64,000 bases of DNA, taken from the NCBI RefSeq assembly GCF_042186555.1, contig NC_133328.1, forward strand, positions 340,978,035 through 341,042,034, given 5' to 3'. The stretch's first letter is position 1, and every line of letters begins with the position of its first letter. Source of the DNA: Aquarana catesbeiana. Lineage: Eukaryota > Chordata > Amphibia > Anura > Ranidae. A program made the position numbers and the translations under genes. This document shows, in pieces, positions 34,766 through 47,948 of the stretch. The notes beneath the pieces were generated by a model. The model did no database searches, was not told the origin of the DNA, and worked only from the letters and a program-made list of their open reading frames with translations.

Positions 34766-37700
34766 TTTTTATTGTTATCTCCTATTAGTACAGTACCGCA
34801 TGGCAGCTGCAGTATTTACAAGTTAGTGTAGTGCGTCCTCTGCACAGTGTGCACTTAAAACTACCTGAAGAAAATTAGTGGTGTTCTTCTGATCCTATTA
34901 GTACAGTACTGCAGGCAGCTGCAGTATTTACAAATTAGTGTAGCACACCCTCTGCACAGTGTGCACCTAAAGCTACCTGAAGAAAATTGGTGGTGTTCTT
35001 CTGATCCTATTAGTACCGCAGGCAGCTGAAGTATTTACAAGTTAGTACAGTGCGTCCTCTGCACAGTGTGCACCTAAAGCTACCTGAAGAAAATTGGTGG
35101 TGTTCTACAGATCCTATTAGTACAGTACCGCAGGCAGCTGCAGTATTTACAAGTTAGTGTAGTGCGTCCTCTGCACAGTGTGCACCTAACGCTACCTGAA
35201 GAAAATTGGTGGTGTTCTTCTGATCCTATTAGTACAGTACCGCAGGCAGCTGCAGTATTTACAAGTTAGTGTAGTGCGTCCTCTGCAACGTGTGCACCTA
35301 AAGCTGCCTGAAGAAAATTGGTGGTGTTCTTCTGATCCTATTAGTATCGCAGGTAGCTGTAGTATTTACAAGTTAGTGTAGTGCGTCCTCTGCACAGTGT
35401 GCACCTAAAGCTACCTGAAGAAAATTAGTGGTGTTCTTCTGATCCTATTAGTACAGTACCGCAGGCAGCTGCAGTATTTACAAATTAGTGTAGTGCGTCC
35501 TCTGCACAGTGTGCGCCTAAAGCTACCTGAAGAAAATTGGTGGTGTTCTTCTGATCCTATTAATACCACAGGCAGGCAGCTACAGTATTTACAGTTAGTG
35601 TAGTGCGTCCTCTGCACAGTGTGCACCTAAAGCTACCTGGAGACAATTGCTGTTGTTCTGCTCCTATTAATACCACAGGCAGGCAGCTACAGTATTTACA
35701 GTTAGTGTACTGTGTCCTCAGCACAGTGTGCACCTAAAGCTACCTGAATAAAATTGGTGGTGTTCTTCTGATCCTATATTAATACCACAGGCAGGCAGCT
35801 ACAGTATTTACAGTTAGTGTACTGTGTCCTCTGCACAGTGTGCACTTAAAGCTACCTGAATAAAATTGGTGGTGTTTTTCTGATCCTATTAATACCACAG
35901 GCAGGCAGCTACAGTATTTACAGTTAGTGTACTGTATCCTCTGCACAGTGTGCACCTAAAGCTACCTGAATAAAATTGGTTGTGTTCTGATCCTATATTA
36001 ATACCACAGGCAGGCAGCTACAGTATTTATAGTTAGTGTACTGTGTCCTCTGCACAGTGTGCACCTAAAGCTACCTGAAGACAATTGCTGTTGTTCTGTT
36101 CCTATTAATACCACAGACAGGCAGCTACAGTATTTACAGTTAGTGTACTGTGTCCTCTACACAGTGTGCACCTAAAGCTACCTGAATAAAATTGGTGGTG
36201 TTCTTCTGATCCTATATTAATACCACAGGCAGGCAGCTACAGTATTTACAGTTAGTGTGCTGTGTCCTCTGCACAGTGTGCACCTAAAGCTACCTGAATA
36301 AAATTGGTGGTGTTTTTCTGATCCTATTAATACCACAGGCAGGCAGCTACAGTATTTACAGTTAGTGTAGTGCGTCCTCTGCACAGTGTGCACCTAAAGC
36401 TACCTGGAGACAATTGCTGTTGTTCTGCTCCTATTAATACCACAGGCAGGCAGCTACAGTATTTACAGTTAGTGTACTCTGTCCTCTGCACAGTGTGCAC
36501 CTAAAGCTACCTGAATAAAATTGGTGGTGTTCTGATCCTATATTAATATCACAGGCAGGCAGCTACAGTATTTATAGTTAGTGTACTGTGTCCTCTGCAC
36601 AGTGTGCACCTAAAGCTACCTGAAGACAATTGCGGTTGTTCTGCTCCTATTAATACCACAGACAGGCAGCTACAGTATTTACAGTTAGTGTACTGTGTCC
36701 TCTACACAGTGTGCACCTAAAGCTACCTGAATAAAATTGGTGGTGTTCTTCTGATCCTATATTAATACCACAGGCAGGGAGCTACAGTATTTACAATTAG
36801 TGTGCTGTGTCCTCTGCACAGTGTGCACCTAAAGCTACCTGAATAAAATTGGTGGTGTTTTTCTGATCCTATTAATACCACAGGCAGGCAGCTACAGTAT
36901 TTACAGTTAGTGTAGTGCGTCCTCTGCACAGTGTGCACCTAAAGCTACCTGGAGACAATTGCTGTTGTTCTGCTCCTATTAATACCACAGGCAGGCAGCT
37001 ACAGTATTTACAGTTAGTGTACTGTGTCCTCAGCACAGTGTGCACCTAAAGCTACCTGAATAAAATTGGTGGTGTTCTTCTGATCCTATATTAATACCAC
37101 AGGCAGGCAGCTACAATATTTACAGTTAGTGTGCTGCATCCTCTGCACAGTGTGCACCTAAAGCTACCAGAAGACAATTGCTGTTGTTCTGCTCCTATTA
37201 ATACCACAGACAGGCAGCTACAGTATTTACAGTTAGTGTACTGTGTCCTCTGCACAGTGTGCACCTAAAGCTACCTGAATAAAATTGGTGGTGTTTTTCT
37301 GATCCTATTAATACCACAGGCAGGCAGCTACAGTATTTACAGTTAGTGTACTGTATCCTCTGCACAGTGTGCACCTAAAGCTACCTGAATAAAATTGGTG
37401 GTGTTCTTCTGATCCTATATTAATACCACAGGCAGGCAGCTACAGTATTTATAGTTAGTGTACTGTGTCCTCTGCACAATGTGCACCTAAAGCTACCTGA
37501 AGACAATTGCTGTTGTTCTGTTCCTATTAATACCACAGACAGGCAGCTACAGTATTTACAGTTACTGTACTGTGTCCTCTGCACAGTGTGCACCTAAAGC
37601 TACCTGAAAAAAATTGGTGGTGTTCTTCTGATCCTATTAATACCACAGGCAGCTACAGTATTTACAGTTAGTGTAGTGCATCCTCTGCACAGTGTGCACC

Positions 37701-38302
37701 TAAAGCTACCTGGAGACAATTGCTGTTATTCTGATCCTATTAATATCACAGGCAGGCAGCTACAGTATTTACAGTTAGTGTACTGTGTCCTCTGCACAGT
37801 GTGCACCTAAAGCTACCTGAATAAAATTGGTGGTGTTCTGATCCTATATTAATATCACAGGCAGGCAGCTACAGTATTTATAGTTAGTGTACTGTGTCCT
37901 CTGCACAGTGTGCACCTAAAGCTACCTGAAGACAATTGCGGTTGTTCTGCTCCTATTAATACCACAGACAGGCAGCTACAGTATTTACAGTTAGTGTACT
38001 GTTTCCTCTACACAGTGTGCACCTAAAGCTACCTGAATAAAATTGGTGGTGTTCTTCTGATCCTATATTAATACCACAGGCAGGCAGCTACAGTATTTAC
38101 AGTTAGTGTGCTGCATCTTCTGCACAGTGTGCACCTAAAGCTACCTGAAGACAATTGCTGTTGTTCTGCTCCTATTAATACCACAGACAGGCAGCTACAG
38201 TATTTACAGTTAGTGTACTGTGTCCTCTGCACAGTGTGCACCTAAAGCTACCTGAATAAAATTGGTGGTGTTTTTCTGATCCTATATTAATACCACAGGC
38301 AG
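34766..38302. repeat. 112-bp tandem array, main block
   Basis: About 31 units of roughly 112 bp marked by 'ggcagctacagtatttacag', 'cctctgcacagtgtgcacc' and 'taaagctacctga'. Two unit types alternate, one with 'ataaaattggtggtg' and one with 'agacaattgctgttg'. Diagnostic variants such as 'ctctacacagtg' recur about 550 bp apart (36157, 36709), which implies a five-unit higher-order repeat in the right half. The left third uses an older 'gcaggcagctgcag' variant. Interrupted by N3 and resumed at 40062. Confidence 0.95.
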
Positions 38303-38577
38303 CAGCGGTGGCTGGTGAAGTTATAGGATGGGGGGGCTCCAGGCCCTGCCCTTCCTTTTTGACCCCTTTCACTTGGTAAAAATGGGTGTGGTTTCAGTGA
38401 AATAGTGGGCGTGGCTCTAAGGTGGTGTGGTTAGTGTCTGAGATGAATGAGGGATGGAGGGAGAGGGAGAGAGGGATGAAGGGACAACAGGCCCAGATCC
38501 TACGCAATAATAGAAATATGTGTATTCTAGAAAGTTTAACAATCAGCAGATAAAGATACTCCAAACACCTGGTGTTA

Positions 38578-38632
38578 GCGCTTCAATCATCCCGGCACCA
38601 TGGTTGTTATGGTGTCAGGATGATTGAAGCGC
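38578..38632. other. Conserved hairpin in N3
   Basis: The 24-bp arms pair at 22 positions around the loop GGTTGTT. The left arm includes 'gcgcttcaatcatcc' and the right arm 'ggatgattgaagcgc'. It is homologous to 16707-16761 in N1. Confidence 0.8.
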
Positions 38633-38844
38633 ATTATTTCTATTATTACATTGTAATATAAAATGAAATCATTCAACTCACTATAATGCAGAATAATTGG
38701 GAGCCCTGAGCATGTCACTAGCCACGTCGCCTGCCACCAGATGCCATCGGGTGTCCCCAGCGGAGTCCCTCCTTACATCAGGTGCCCCCCAGCGGAGTCC
38801 CTCCTTACATGCAGCCTGGTCACATCAAAAGCAGCCTGTGTCCC

Positions 38845-39630
38845 ACCAAATGCAGCAGCATGTGTCACCACAAATTGCAGCAGCATGTGTCACCACTAAA
38901 TTGCAGCAGCGTGTGTCACCACCAAATTGCAGCAGCATGTGTCACCAAATTGCAGCAGCATGTGTCACCACCAAATTGCAGCAGCATGTGTCACCAAATT
39001 GCAGCAGCATGTGTCACCAAATTGCAGCATGCATCACCACATTGCAGCAGCATGTGTCACCAAATTGCAGCGTGTGTCACCACCAAATTGCAGCAGAATG
39101 TGTCACCAAATTGCATCAGCGTGTGTCACCAAATTGCAGCAGCGTGTGTCACCAAATTGCAGCAGCGTGTGTCACCAAATTGCAGCAGTGTGTGTCACCA
39201 AATTGCAGCATGTGTCACCACCAAATTGCAGCAGCATGTGTCACTAAATTGCAGCATGTGTCACCAAATTGCAGCAGCGTGTTTCACCAAATTGCAGTGT
39301 GTCACCAAATTACAGCGTGTGTCACCAAATTGCAGAGTGTGTCACCAAATTGCAGAGTGTGTCACCAAATTTAAGCATGTGTCACCAGATTGCAGCATGT
39401 GTCACCAGATTGCAGAGTGTGTCACCAGATTGCAGCGTTTGTCACCAGATTGCAGAGTGTGTCACCAGATTGAAGAGTGTGTCACCAGATTGATGAGTGT
39501 ATCACCAGATTGAAGAATGTGTCACCAGATTGCAGAGTGTGTCACCAGATTGAAGAGTGTGTCACCAGATTGCAGAGTGTGTCACCAGATTGAAGAGTGT
39601 GTCACCAGATTGCAGAGTGTGTCACCATCA
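38845..39630. repeat. 20-23-bp minisatellite inside N3
   Basis: About 36 units of 'gcagcagcatgtgtcaccaa' plus three bases, shortening to a 20-bp 'agagtgtgtcaccagattgc' form after 39380. The plus-strand frames that read Cys/His-rich phrases are artefacts. Confidence 0.9.
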
Positions 39631-40061
39631 AAACCCCCCTCCCCTGGTTACTTACCTTGCTGTGTGTTGTCCTCTCCAGCGGTGTCTACTGGAGAGCTCC
39701 GTTGTTCTCTCTCCTGGGCGTAATTGGAGAGAAACAGGAAGTGACATCATACTCAGATGTCAATCAAACCCCCCGACCCTAGTAATAGATACTAGGGCCT
39801 GGCGGAAGCTACTCGGCGCTCAAGAAAGTGCCGCAAGGTGGGCTAAACGCCCTGCAAATGAAGCGCCACGTATGCAATCTCATGATTGCATAGACGTGGC
39901 GCTTCTCATAAGTGCACTGTGTCCGGCGTCGCACTGTATCCGGCATCCGAACACAGTGCACTTAAGGACCTTTTTGCGTTTTTTTTTTTTAAAGGGCCAG
40001 CTTTAAATTTTTTTTTTTTACTTTTTTTTTTAGACTGCCCCCTATGAAAGGGCTGCCACTG

Positions 40062-40640
40062 ACAGGCAGGCAGCTACAGTATTTACAAGTATGTACAGTA
40101 TGTACAAGTGTAGTGCATCCTCTGCACAGTGTGCACCTAAAGCTACCTGGAGACAATTGCTGTTGTTCTGCTCCTATTAATACCACAGACAGGCAGCTAC
40201 AGTATTTATAGTTAGTGTACTGTGTCCTCTGCACAGTGTGCACCTAAAGCTACCTGAATAAAATTGGTGGTGTTCTTCTGATCCTATATTAATACCACAG
40301 GTAGGCAGCAACAGTATTTACAAGTTAGTGTAATGCGTCCTCTGCACAGTGTGCACCTAAAGCTACCTGAAGACAATTGCTGTTGTTCTGCTCCTACTAA
40401 TACCACAGGCAGTCAGCTACAGCATTTACAATTAGTGTCCTGCGTCCTCTGCACAGTGTGAACCTAAAGCTACCTGAAGACAATTGCTGTTGTTCTGCTC
40501 CTATTAATACCACAGGCAGGCAGCTACAGTATTTACAGTTAGTGTACTGCATCCTCTGCACAGTGTGCACCTAAAGCTACCTGAAGACAATTGCTGGTGT
40601 TCTCATACTAATAATACTACTACAGGCAGGCAGTTGATTC
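40062..40640. repeat. 112-bp tandem array, right block
   Basis: About five more units after N3. The last units degrade just before the hAT coding region. Confidence 0.85.
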
Positions 40641-40710
40641 TGCTAGTTGCAGTATCAGTATATATATACATCCCAGCTTTGTGCAGCTACATCTCACTGC
40701 AGACCATTAG

Positions 40711-43700
40711 TATGTCTGGAAGGCCAACAAGGAGAGGCAGACAGTCACAAGTCAATAAAAGAGGACACGCTTGTCCTTTTTTCTGGCAGCTGGCCTTGTT
40801 GAGCTGCAACATGCGGAAGACTTGGTAGAGTGGATGACCAAGCCGTCCTCATCCTCCTCATCCTCTCTCACCCAGGCTCAGGGTACTTTGTCTGGCAAAG
40901 CAGCTGGCAACACGGCCTCTTCCCTCGGCTCAATGGCATCAATCACTCCTTCCCTAGCCCCACCATGTCCTCCTGAGGAGTCCCCCGAACTGTTTGACCA
41001 CAGTGTTGGGTACATGCTCCAGGAGGATGCCCAGCATTTTGAAGGCTCCGATGATGGTACACAGCTAAAGGAAGGCAGTAACGTGAGCCCAGAGAGAGGG
41101 GGTGCCCAAGAAGGACAGCAATCTGGCAGTCATGTTCCCCCAGCTGCAGCATACTGCCAGCTTTGCTCCAGTGATGAGGAGGGAGGGGATGATGAGGTCA
41201 CTGACTCCACATGGGTGCCTGATAGGAGAGAGGAGGAGGAGGCACATCACCAACGAGGCAGGATGCCCTCCAGGGGCCAGCTTAAGGGCAGCACACCGAC
41301 TGCATCATATCGCAGAGCTCTGCATGTGCAGGGTGCTGCTGTCTCTGCACATTATTCCAAAAGTTCTTTGGTGTGGGCTTTTTTGAGATGAGTGCATCAG
41401 ATCCCACCACTGCTATTTGCAACATATGTCTCAAGCATATCTCGCATGGCCAAAACATCACCTGCTTGGGCACCACATGCTTGACCAGACATATGTCAAC
41501 CTGCCATGCAGTTCGTTGGCAAGCGTACCTAAAAGACCCCCACCAAAGAACAAAGAGGACCTCTCCTTGCTCCTCATCAGCTGGGATCTCCAACCCCACT
41601 ATACCTTCAGTCCTCTCTGAGACCTGCACTGAGAGGAATGAAGGTATAGCATTAGGTATGTCACAGCCAAGTACTTGGGGGCAATCTGCTATCGGTGCAC
41701 CAACGTCAGATTGTACCAGGCAAATTTCCCTGCGCCAGCTGCAGCACTGCTGAAGGAAATTCGCTCCCAGCCATCCACATGCCCAGTGGTTGAATGCTAG
41801 CTTGGCTAAATTGCTAGCACTTCAACTGCTGCCTTTTCAGTTGGTAGACTCTGCCCCCTTCCGTGAGTTTGTGGAATGTGCGGTTCCTCAGTGGCAGGTT
41901 CCCAAACATCACTTTTTCTCATGGAGGGAGATTCCGGCTCTCTACAAGCATGTGGAAGGCAATGTCTTGGCCTCACTGGACAGGGCGGTCAGTGGTAAGG
42001 TGCATATTACCACTGACTCATGGTCCAGCAGGCATGGACAGGCACATTACCTATCTTTCACTGCGCACTGGGTGACTCTTCTGGCAGCTAGGAAGGATGC
42101 AGGACAGGGTGCAGTTAGTGTTGGAGGTTGTTCCGCCACCACGCCTGCAAAATACTACTAGTGGTGATTCTGCCACACCTCTCTCCTCCAACCCCTCCTC
42201 TCCTTCTTTCTCCATGGCCTCTTCCTCTGCTGATTTGTCTTTGGATCCAGCGGTGCTCCGTAGGCATTCAAGGGGTTACGCAAGCATGCAGGCCAAAAGA
42301 TGCCATGCGGTGCTTGAGCTGCTGTGCTTGAGGGGCAGGAGCCACAATGGGGCAGAGATTCTGTCAGCTCTGCAGGGCAGGTTCAGAGGTGGTTGATGCC
42401 ACACCAGCTTAAGGCAGGTATGGTGGTTTGCGACAATGGCACATACCTCCTCTCCGCCCTCCGACAGGGACAACTGACCCATGTGCCCTGTTTGGCTCAT
42501 GTCCTTAACTTGGTGGTGCAGCGGTTCTTGGGCAGGTACCCAGGCTTACAGGATGTCCTGAGTCAGTCCAGGAAAGTTTATGTGCATTTCCGCAGGTCAT
42601 ATAATGCCAGTGCTTGGCTGGCTGACCTCCAAAAGGAATTTAACCTGCCCAAGAACCGCCTAATCTGTGACATGCCCACCGTTCACCGCCAACTCAACGT
42701 TGGCCATGCTGCAGCGGCTGCACATGCAGCAGAGGGCCATCAATGAGTACCTGTGCGACTATGGCATCAGGACAGGGTCAGGGGAGCTTGTTTTTTTTCC
42801 CCATGTCAGTGGGCCATGATCAGAGATGCATGCACTGTCCTGTCACCATTTGAGGAGGCCACAATGATGGTGAGCAGTGACAGTGCATGCATCAGTGACA
42901 CTATCCCCCTTGTCTACCTGTTGGAGTACATGCTGCATGGAATAATGGACAGGGCACTTGAGGCAGAACAGAGGCAGGAAGAAGAGGACTTCCATAGCTC
43001 TCAAGGCCCCCTTTATCCAGACAGTGTTCCTGCATGCCCGCCAATCACACAGGAAGAGTACAAGGAGGAGGAGAAGGGGGAAGAAGAGGAGGATTGTGTC
43101 AGCATGGAGGTGGAGCCTGGCACTTAGCATCAGCAGCAGTCTTTAAGGGATCATTTACAATCCCAAGAAACCCATGGACTTGTACGTGGCTGGGAGGAGG
43201 TGGCTGCAGGTCATGTCGTCCTTAGTGACCTAGAGGACTCCTGACCGAATGCCTCAGCAAACCTACGCTGCATGGCCTCCCTGATCCTGCAAAGTCTGTG
43301 GAAGGATCCTCGTATTCGTGGTATCAAGGAGAGGGATCAATACTGGCTGGCAACCCTCCTTGATCCACGTTACAAGGGTAAGGTTGTGGACCTTATCTTG
43401 CCGTCGCAGAGGGAGCAGAGAATGAAACATCTTCCGGAGGCCTTGCAGAAAGGTCTGTGCAACGCATTCCCAGAGACTGGGAGGTTACAAACTCCTATTC
43501 CTGGACAACGTGTTGAAGAGGCTTTGGTCAGTCAAAGAAGGAGCGGTGGAGAAGGTGGCAGTCTGACCGATGCGTTCAGATGATTTTTTAGTCCGCAGCC
43601 CCAAGGTATGTTCTGTTCCAGCAACCATCGCCAGCGTCTGTTTTACATGGTGCAGGAATACCTAGGGGCAAGATCTGACTTAGACACCTTTCCCACCGAA

Positions 43701-43960
43701 AATACTCTGGGTTACTGGGTCTTGAGGATGGATCAGTGGCCAGAGCTTACACAGTATGAAATTGAGCTACTGGCCTGTCCTGCATCCAGCGTTCTTTCGT
43801 AACGCACATTTAGTGCTGCTGAAGGCTTTGTAACCGATCACAGGGTGTGCCTGTCCACCAACTCGGTCGATCGATTGACCTTTATAAAAATGAATCAGTC
43901 CTGGATCACCACCAGCTACCAAGCACCTGATGCTGATGTAACCGAATATTTTTTTTTTAA
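40711..43960 (+). pseudogene. BED-finger hAT transposase (decayed)
   Basis: Cut-and-paste transposase. A possible start at 40711 reads MSGRPTRRGR. A low-complexity acidic/Ser-rich N-terminal region runs to about 41390 in one frame. From 41373 the main frame carries a BED zinc finger (CNICLKHIS... HMSTCH), then TTDSWSSRHGQAHYLS (first catalytic Asp, near 42015). VVCDNG near 42425 holds the second Asp, and C.AHVLNLVVQ follows. ATLLDPRYKG lies near 43350, and TFSAAEGFVTDHR plus LSTNSVDRLTFIKMN form the C-terminal dimerisation domain near 43810-43890. At least eight in-frame stops and about three frameshifts are present (switches near 41370, 42100 and 42385). Foldback F3 inserted just downstream. 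Confidence 0.85.
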
Positions 43961-43999
43961 ATTTCAGATCCCTTCAGCACTGCCTATGCTGATGCTGAG

Positions 44000-46900
44000 T
44001 AGGGATGAGCCGAACACCCCCTGTTCGGTTCGCACCAGAACTTGCGAACAGGCAAAAAATTTGTTCGAACACGCGAACGCCGTTAAAGTCTATGGGACAC
44101 GAACATGCATAATCAAAAGTGCTAATTTTAAAGGCTTATATGCAAGTTATTGTCATAAAAAGTGTTTGGGGACCTGGGACCTGGGTCCTGCCCCAGGGGA
44201 CATGGATCAATGCAAAAAAAAGTTTTAAAAACGGCTGTTTTTCGGGAGCAGTGATTTTAATAATGCTTAAAGTGAAACAATAAAAGTGTAGTATCCCTTT
44301 AAATTTCATACCTGGGGGGTGTCTATAGTATGCCTGTAAAGGGGCGCATGTTTCCCGTGTTTAGAACAGTCTGACAGCAAAATGACATTTCAAAGGAAAA
44401 TAGTCATTTAAAACTACTCACGGCTATTAATGAATTGCCGGTCCGACAATACACATAAAAGTTCATTGATAAAAATGGCATGGGAATTCCCCACAGGGGA
44501 ACCCCAAACCAAAATTTAAAAAAAAAATTACGTGGGGGTCCCCCTAAATTCCATACCAGGCCCTTCAGGTCTGATAAGGATATTAAGGGGAACCCCGGCC
44601 AAAATTAAAAAATTGCATGGGGTCCCCCCTCAAAATCTATAGCAGACCCTTCAGGTCTGGCGTGGTTTTTAAGGGGAACCCCGCGCCAAAATTAAAAAAA
44701 AAAACGTGTGGGGTCCCCCAAAATATTTATACCAGACTCCTATCTGAGCACGCAACCTGGCAGGCCGCAGCAAAAGAGGGAGGGATGAGAGAGCGCCCCC
44801 CCTGAACTGTACCAGGCCACATGCCCTCAACATTGGGAGGGTGCTTTGGGGTAGCCCCCTAAAACACCTTGTCCCCATGTTGATGGGGACAAGGGCCTCA
44901 TCCCCACAACCCTTGCCCGGTGGTTGTGGGGGTCTGCGGGCAGGGGGCTTATCGGAATCTGGAAGCCACCTTTAACAAGGGGACCCCCAGATCCTGGCCC
45001 TCCCCCCTGTGTGGTATGGTAAGAGGGTACAAAAGTACCCCTACCATTTCACAAAAAAACTGTCAAAAATGTTAAAAATGACAAGAGACAGTTTTTGACA
45101 ATTCCTTTATTTAAATGCTTCTTCTTTCTTGTTTCTTCTTTCTTCCTTCATCTTCTTCTTCTTCTGGTTCTTCTGGCTCTTCTGGTTCTTCCTCCGGTGT
45201 TCTCGTCCAGCATCTCCTTTTTGACAGTTTTTGACAATTCCTTTATTTAAATGCTTCTTCTTTCTTCTATCTTCTTTCTTCTATCTTCCTTCGGTTTCTT
45301 CCTCCATCTTCTTCTTCCTCTGGTTCTTCTGGTTCTTCCTCCGATGTTCTCGTCCGGCATCTTCCTCCGCGGTGTCTTCTTATCTTCTTCTCCTTGGGCC
45401 GCTCCACATCCATGATGGCATGGAGGGAGGATCCTGCTGTGTAACGCTTCTCTCTTCATCTTTTTCTCTTCAGCTTCTTCTCTTCATCTTCTTGTCTTTG
45501 TAACGAGCCCCTTGCTCTCTCGGTTCCACTCTCCCGACACTCCTCTGCAGCTATTGAATCAGATTGCAATGTCTGATGGTTCGGTCATCCAATGGTCCGG
45601 GATTAGAACCACAGCTATGTGCCGTTCCAACCCGGTTGTGATAGCTCAGAACAAACACCAGGCAGGCTGTATGTAAGTTCAACCAGGAATCTATCTTTAT
45701 TGACAAAATACAGGCTTTTATACACTCAACGTGGAGGTGCAGACCTGCTGCTCATATTACTCTAACAATACAGCTGTAACCTAATTAACCTAATTAACAT
45801 GAGCTAATTAACTAATCCCTTTAGACAGACTAGATGACTCAGACATGACCGTTAGGCCAGACTGGCCGTCTTGTAGTTCAGAAAATCCAATCAACATTAT
45901 CACAATCAACATAGACTCTTCTTCACACAATATCAGAGTTAATTAACACAAATAACAATGGGGATCTAATGACTCTTAGATCCCATAGTAGACTTATTTA
46001 CAATACACATTTTAGCAGACAATAGACCGACAGGTGTTGGAATTTACATCAGCATCTCCTAACAGTATCTGTCCCAGCATTATGAATCAGCCACTATTCC
46101 AATATGGCAAATCCAGGGTCCCCAGACATACAGCTCACAAAGAGCACCATTCCCCAAATGCAAGGGCCCCCAATCGATCGGCAAGAGGCTAGCATACAGT
46201 CCCCTCCAAAAGTCTCTTTCCCAGCTAGGTCTGTCACAGTCTTCATCTTCTTTTCGGGCCGCTCCGCATCCATGATGGCATGGAGGGAGGCTCCCGCTGT
46301 GTGACGCTTCTCCTCTTCAGACAGTTCTTAAATAACGGTCTTAAAGACCTGTAGGGGCTGGTATAGATTTTGAAGGGGACCCCATGCCATTTTTTTTTTA
46401 ATTTTGGCTGGGGTTCCCCTTAATATCCATATCAGACCTGAAGGGCCTGGTATTGAATTTAGGGGGACCCCCCACGTCATTTTTTTTTTTAATTTTGGTT
46501 CGGGGTTCCCCTGTGTGGAATTCCCATGCCGTTTTTATCAATGAACTTTTATGTGTATTGTCGGACCGGCAATTCCTTAATAGCCGCAAGTAGTTTTAAA
46601 TGACTTTTTTCCTTTGAAATGTCATTTTGCTTTCAGACTGTTCTAAACACGGGAAACATGCGCCTCTTTACAGGCATACTATAAACACCCCCCAGGTACG
46701 AAATTTAAAGGGATATTACACTTTTATTTTTTCACTTTAAGCATTATTAAAATCACTGCTCCTGAAAAAACAGCCAATTTTAAAAAATTTTTTGCATTGA
46801 TCCATGTCCCCTAGGGCAGGACCCAGGTCCCCAAACACTTTTTATGACAATACCATGCATATAATCCTTTAAAATTAGCACTTTTGATTTCTCCCATAGA

Positions 46901-47031
46901 CTTTTAAAGGGTGTTCCGCAGCATTCGAATTTGCCGTGAACACCCCAAATTGTTTGCTGTTCGGCGAACTGGCAAACAGCCGATGTTTTTAGTCGAACAT
47001 GAGTTCGACTCGAACTCAAAGCTCATCCCTA
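44000..47031. mobile_element. Foldback element F3
   Basis: Palindromic member of the F family with ends TAGGGATGAGC and GCTCATCCCTA and a perfect 8-bp target duplication ATGCTGAG (43992-43999 and 47032-47039). It has the same arm modules and TCT-rich inner tracts as F1. The right inner arm is interrupted by a solo Gypsy LTR at 45499-46238. The subterminal sequence near 47000 ('gagttcgactcgaactc') is itself palindromic, as in F1 near 5405. No genes. Confidence 0.85.
45499..46238 (-). repeat. Solo Gypsy LTR in F3
   Basis: 740 bp in minus orientation, TGTGACAGAC...CTCGTTACA when read on its own strand, flanked by GTCTT (45494-45498 and 46239-46243). Its 3' two-thirds match the LTR of the Gmr1-type element at 20110. 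Its first 130 bp match the start of the gag-only element's LTR at 11242. It is therefore a third LTR type linking the two. Internal sequence was lost by LTR-LTR recombination. Confidence 0.85.
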
Positions 47032-47039
47032 ATGCTGAG

Positions 47040-47948
47040 TAACTATCCTGTTATGCTGAGAGACTATCCTCATCCTCCTCAATGATCATGCTGATAGCTT
47101 GTAAGAATATTTTTGGTTCTGGGTGCCGCCACCAGTGGCTAAGGTCCAATTTTTCAGCCCCTGTTTAACAGGGCCATGTAATTACAATTTTTTATGCAAT
47201 ATTTTGCAAGGAGTGTTTGTTGATGCGCTCAACTAGAGTATTTGTGAGGGGTTGCAGTGTTGTGGCACCAGCACCAGTGCCTAAGGCCCAATTTCTCAGC
47301 CTCTGTTTAACAGGGGCATGTAATTACAATTTTTGATGCAAAACTTTGCAGCAGGGCTCGTTCCTGCGATACAACTAGAGTATCTGTGAGGGGTTGCAGT
47401 GTTGTGGCACCAGTGCCTAAGGCCCAATTTTTCAGCCCCTGTTTAACAGGGGTGTGTAATCACAATTTTTGATGCAATACTTTGCAGCAGGGCTCGTTCC
47501 TGCACTCCAACTAGAGTATCTGTGAGGGGTTGCAGTATTGTGGCACCAGCACCAGTGCCTAAGGCCCAATTTTTCAGCCCTTGTTTAACAGGGGAGTGTA
47601 ATTACAATTTTTGATGCAATACTTTGCAGCAGGGCTCGTGTCTGCGCTCCAACTAGAGTATCTGTGAGGGGTTGCAGTGTTGTGGCACCAGAACCAGTGC
47701 CTAAGGTCCAATTTTTCAGACCCTGTTTAACAGGGGCGTGTAATTACAATTTTAGATGCAATATTTTGCAGGAGGGCTCATTCCTGCGCTAAAACTAGAG
47801 TATCTGTGAGGGGCTGCAGTGTTGTGGCACCAGTGCCTAAGGCCCAATTTTTCTGCCCCTGTTCAACAGGGACATGTCATTACAATTCTTGATCTAATAT
47901 TTCACAGCAGGGCCCATTTCTGCGCCCACCAAGAGTAACTTTGAGGAC
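47040..47948. repeat. 140-bp tandem array, left part
   Basis: About six units of roughly 132-150 bp with landmarks 'gttgcagtgttgtggcacca', 'taaggcccaatttttcag', 'tttaacaggggcgtgtaatt' and 'agggctcgttcctgcg'. It lies 3' of the hAT transposase and is cut at 47949 by the Harbinger element; the cut unit resumes at 62714. Confidence 0.9.

Larger units (their letters stand above)
38303..40061. mobile_element. N3, non-autonomous hAT-like element with minisatellite
   Basis: 1.76 kb inserted in the 112-bp array with a perfect 8-bp duplication ACAGGCAG (38295-38302 and 40062-40069). It starts CAGCGGTGGCTGG and ends GGGCTGCCACTG. It contains the family hairpin at 38578-38632, a 20-23-bp minisatellite at 38845-39630, and an 'acttacctt' donor-like site just after it (GGTAAGT on minus). 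It shares internal landmarks with N1 in reverse order. No coding capacity. Confidence 0.85.

Noticed and set aside
38845..39630. Cys/His-rich proteins in three frames
   Set aside because: Artefact of the 20-23-bp array in N3.
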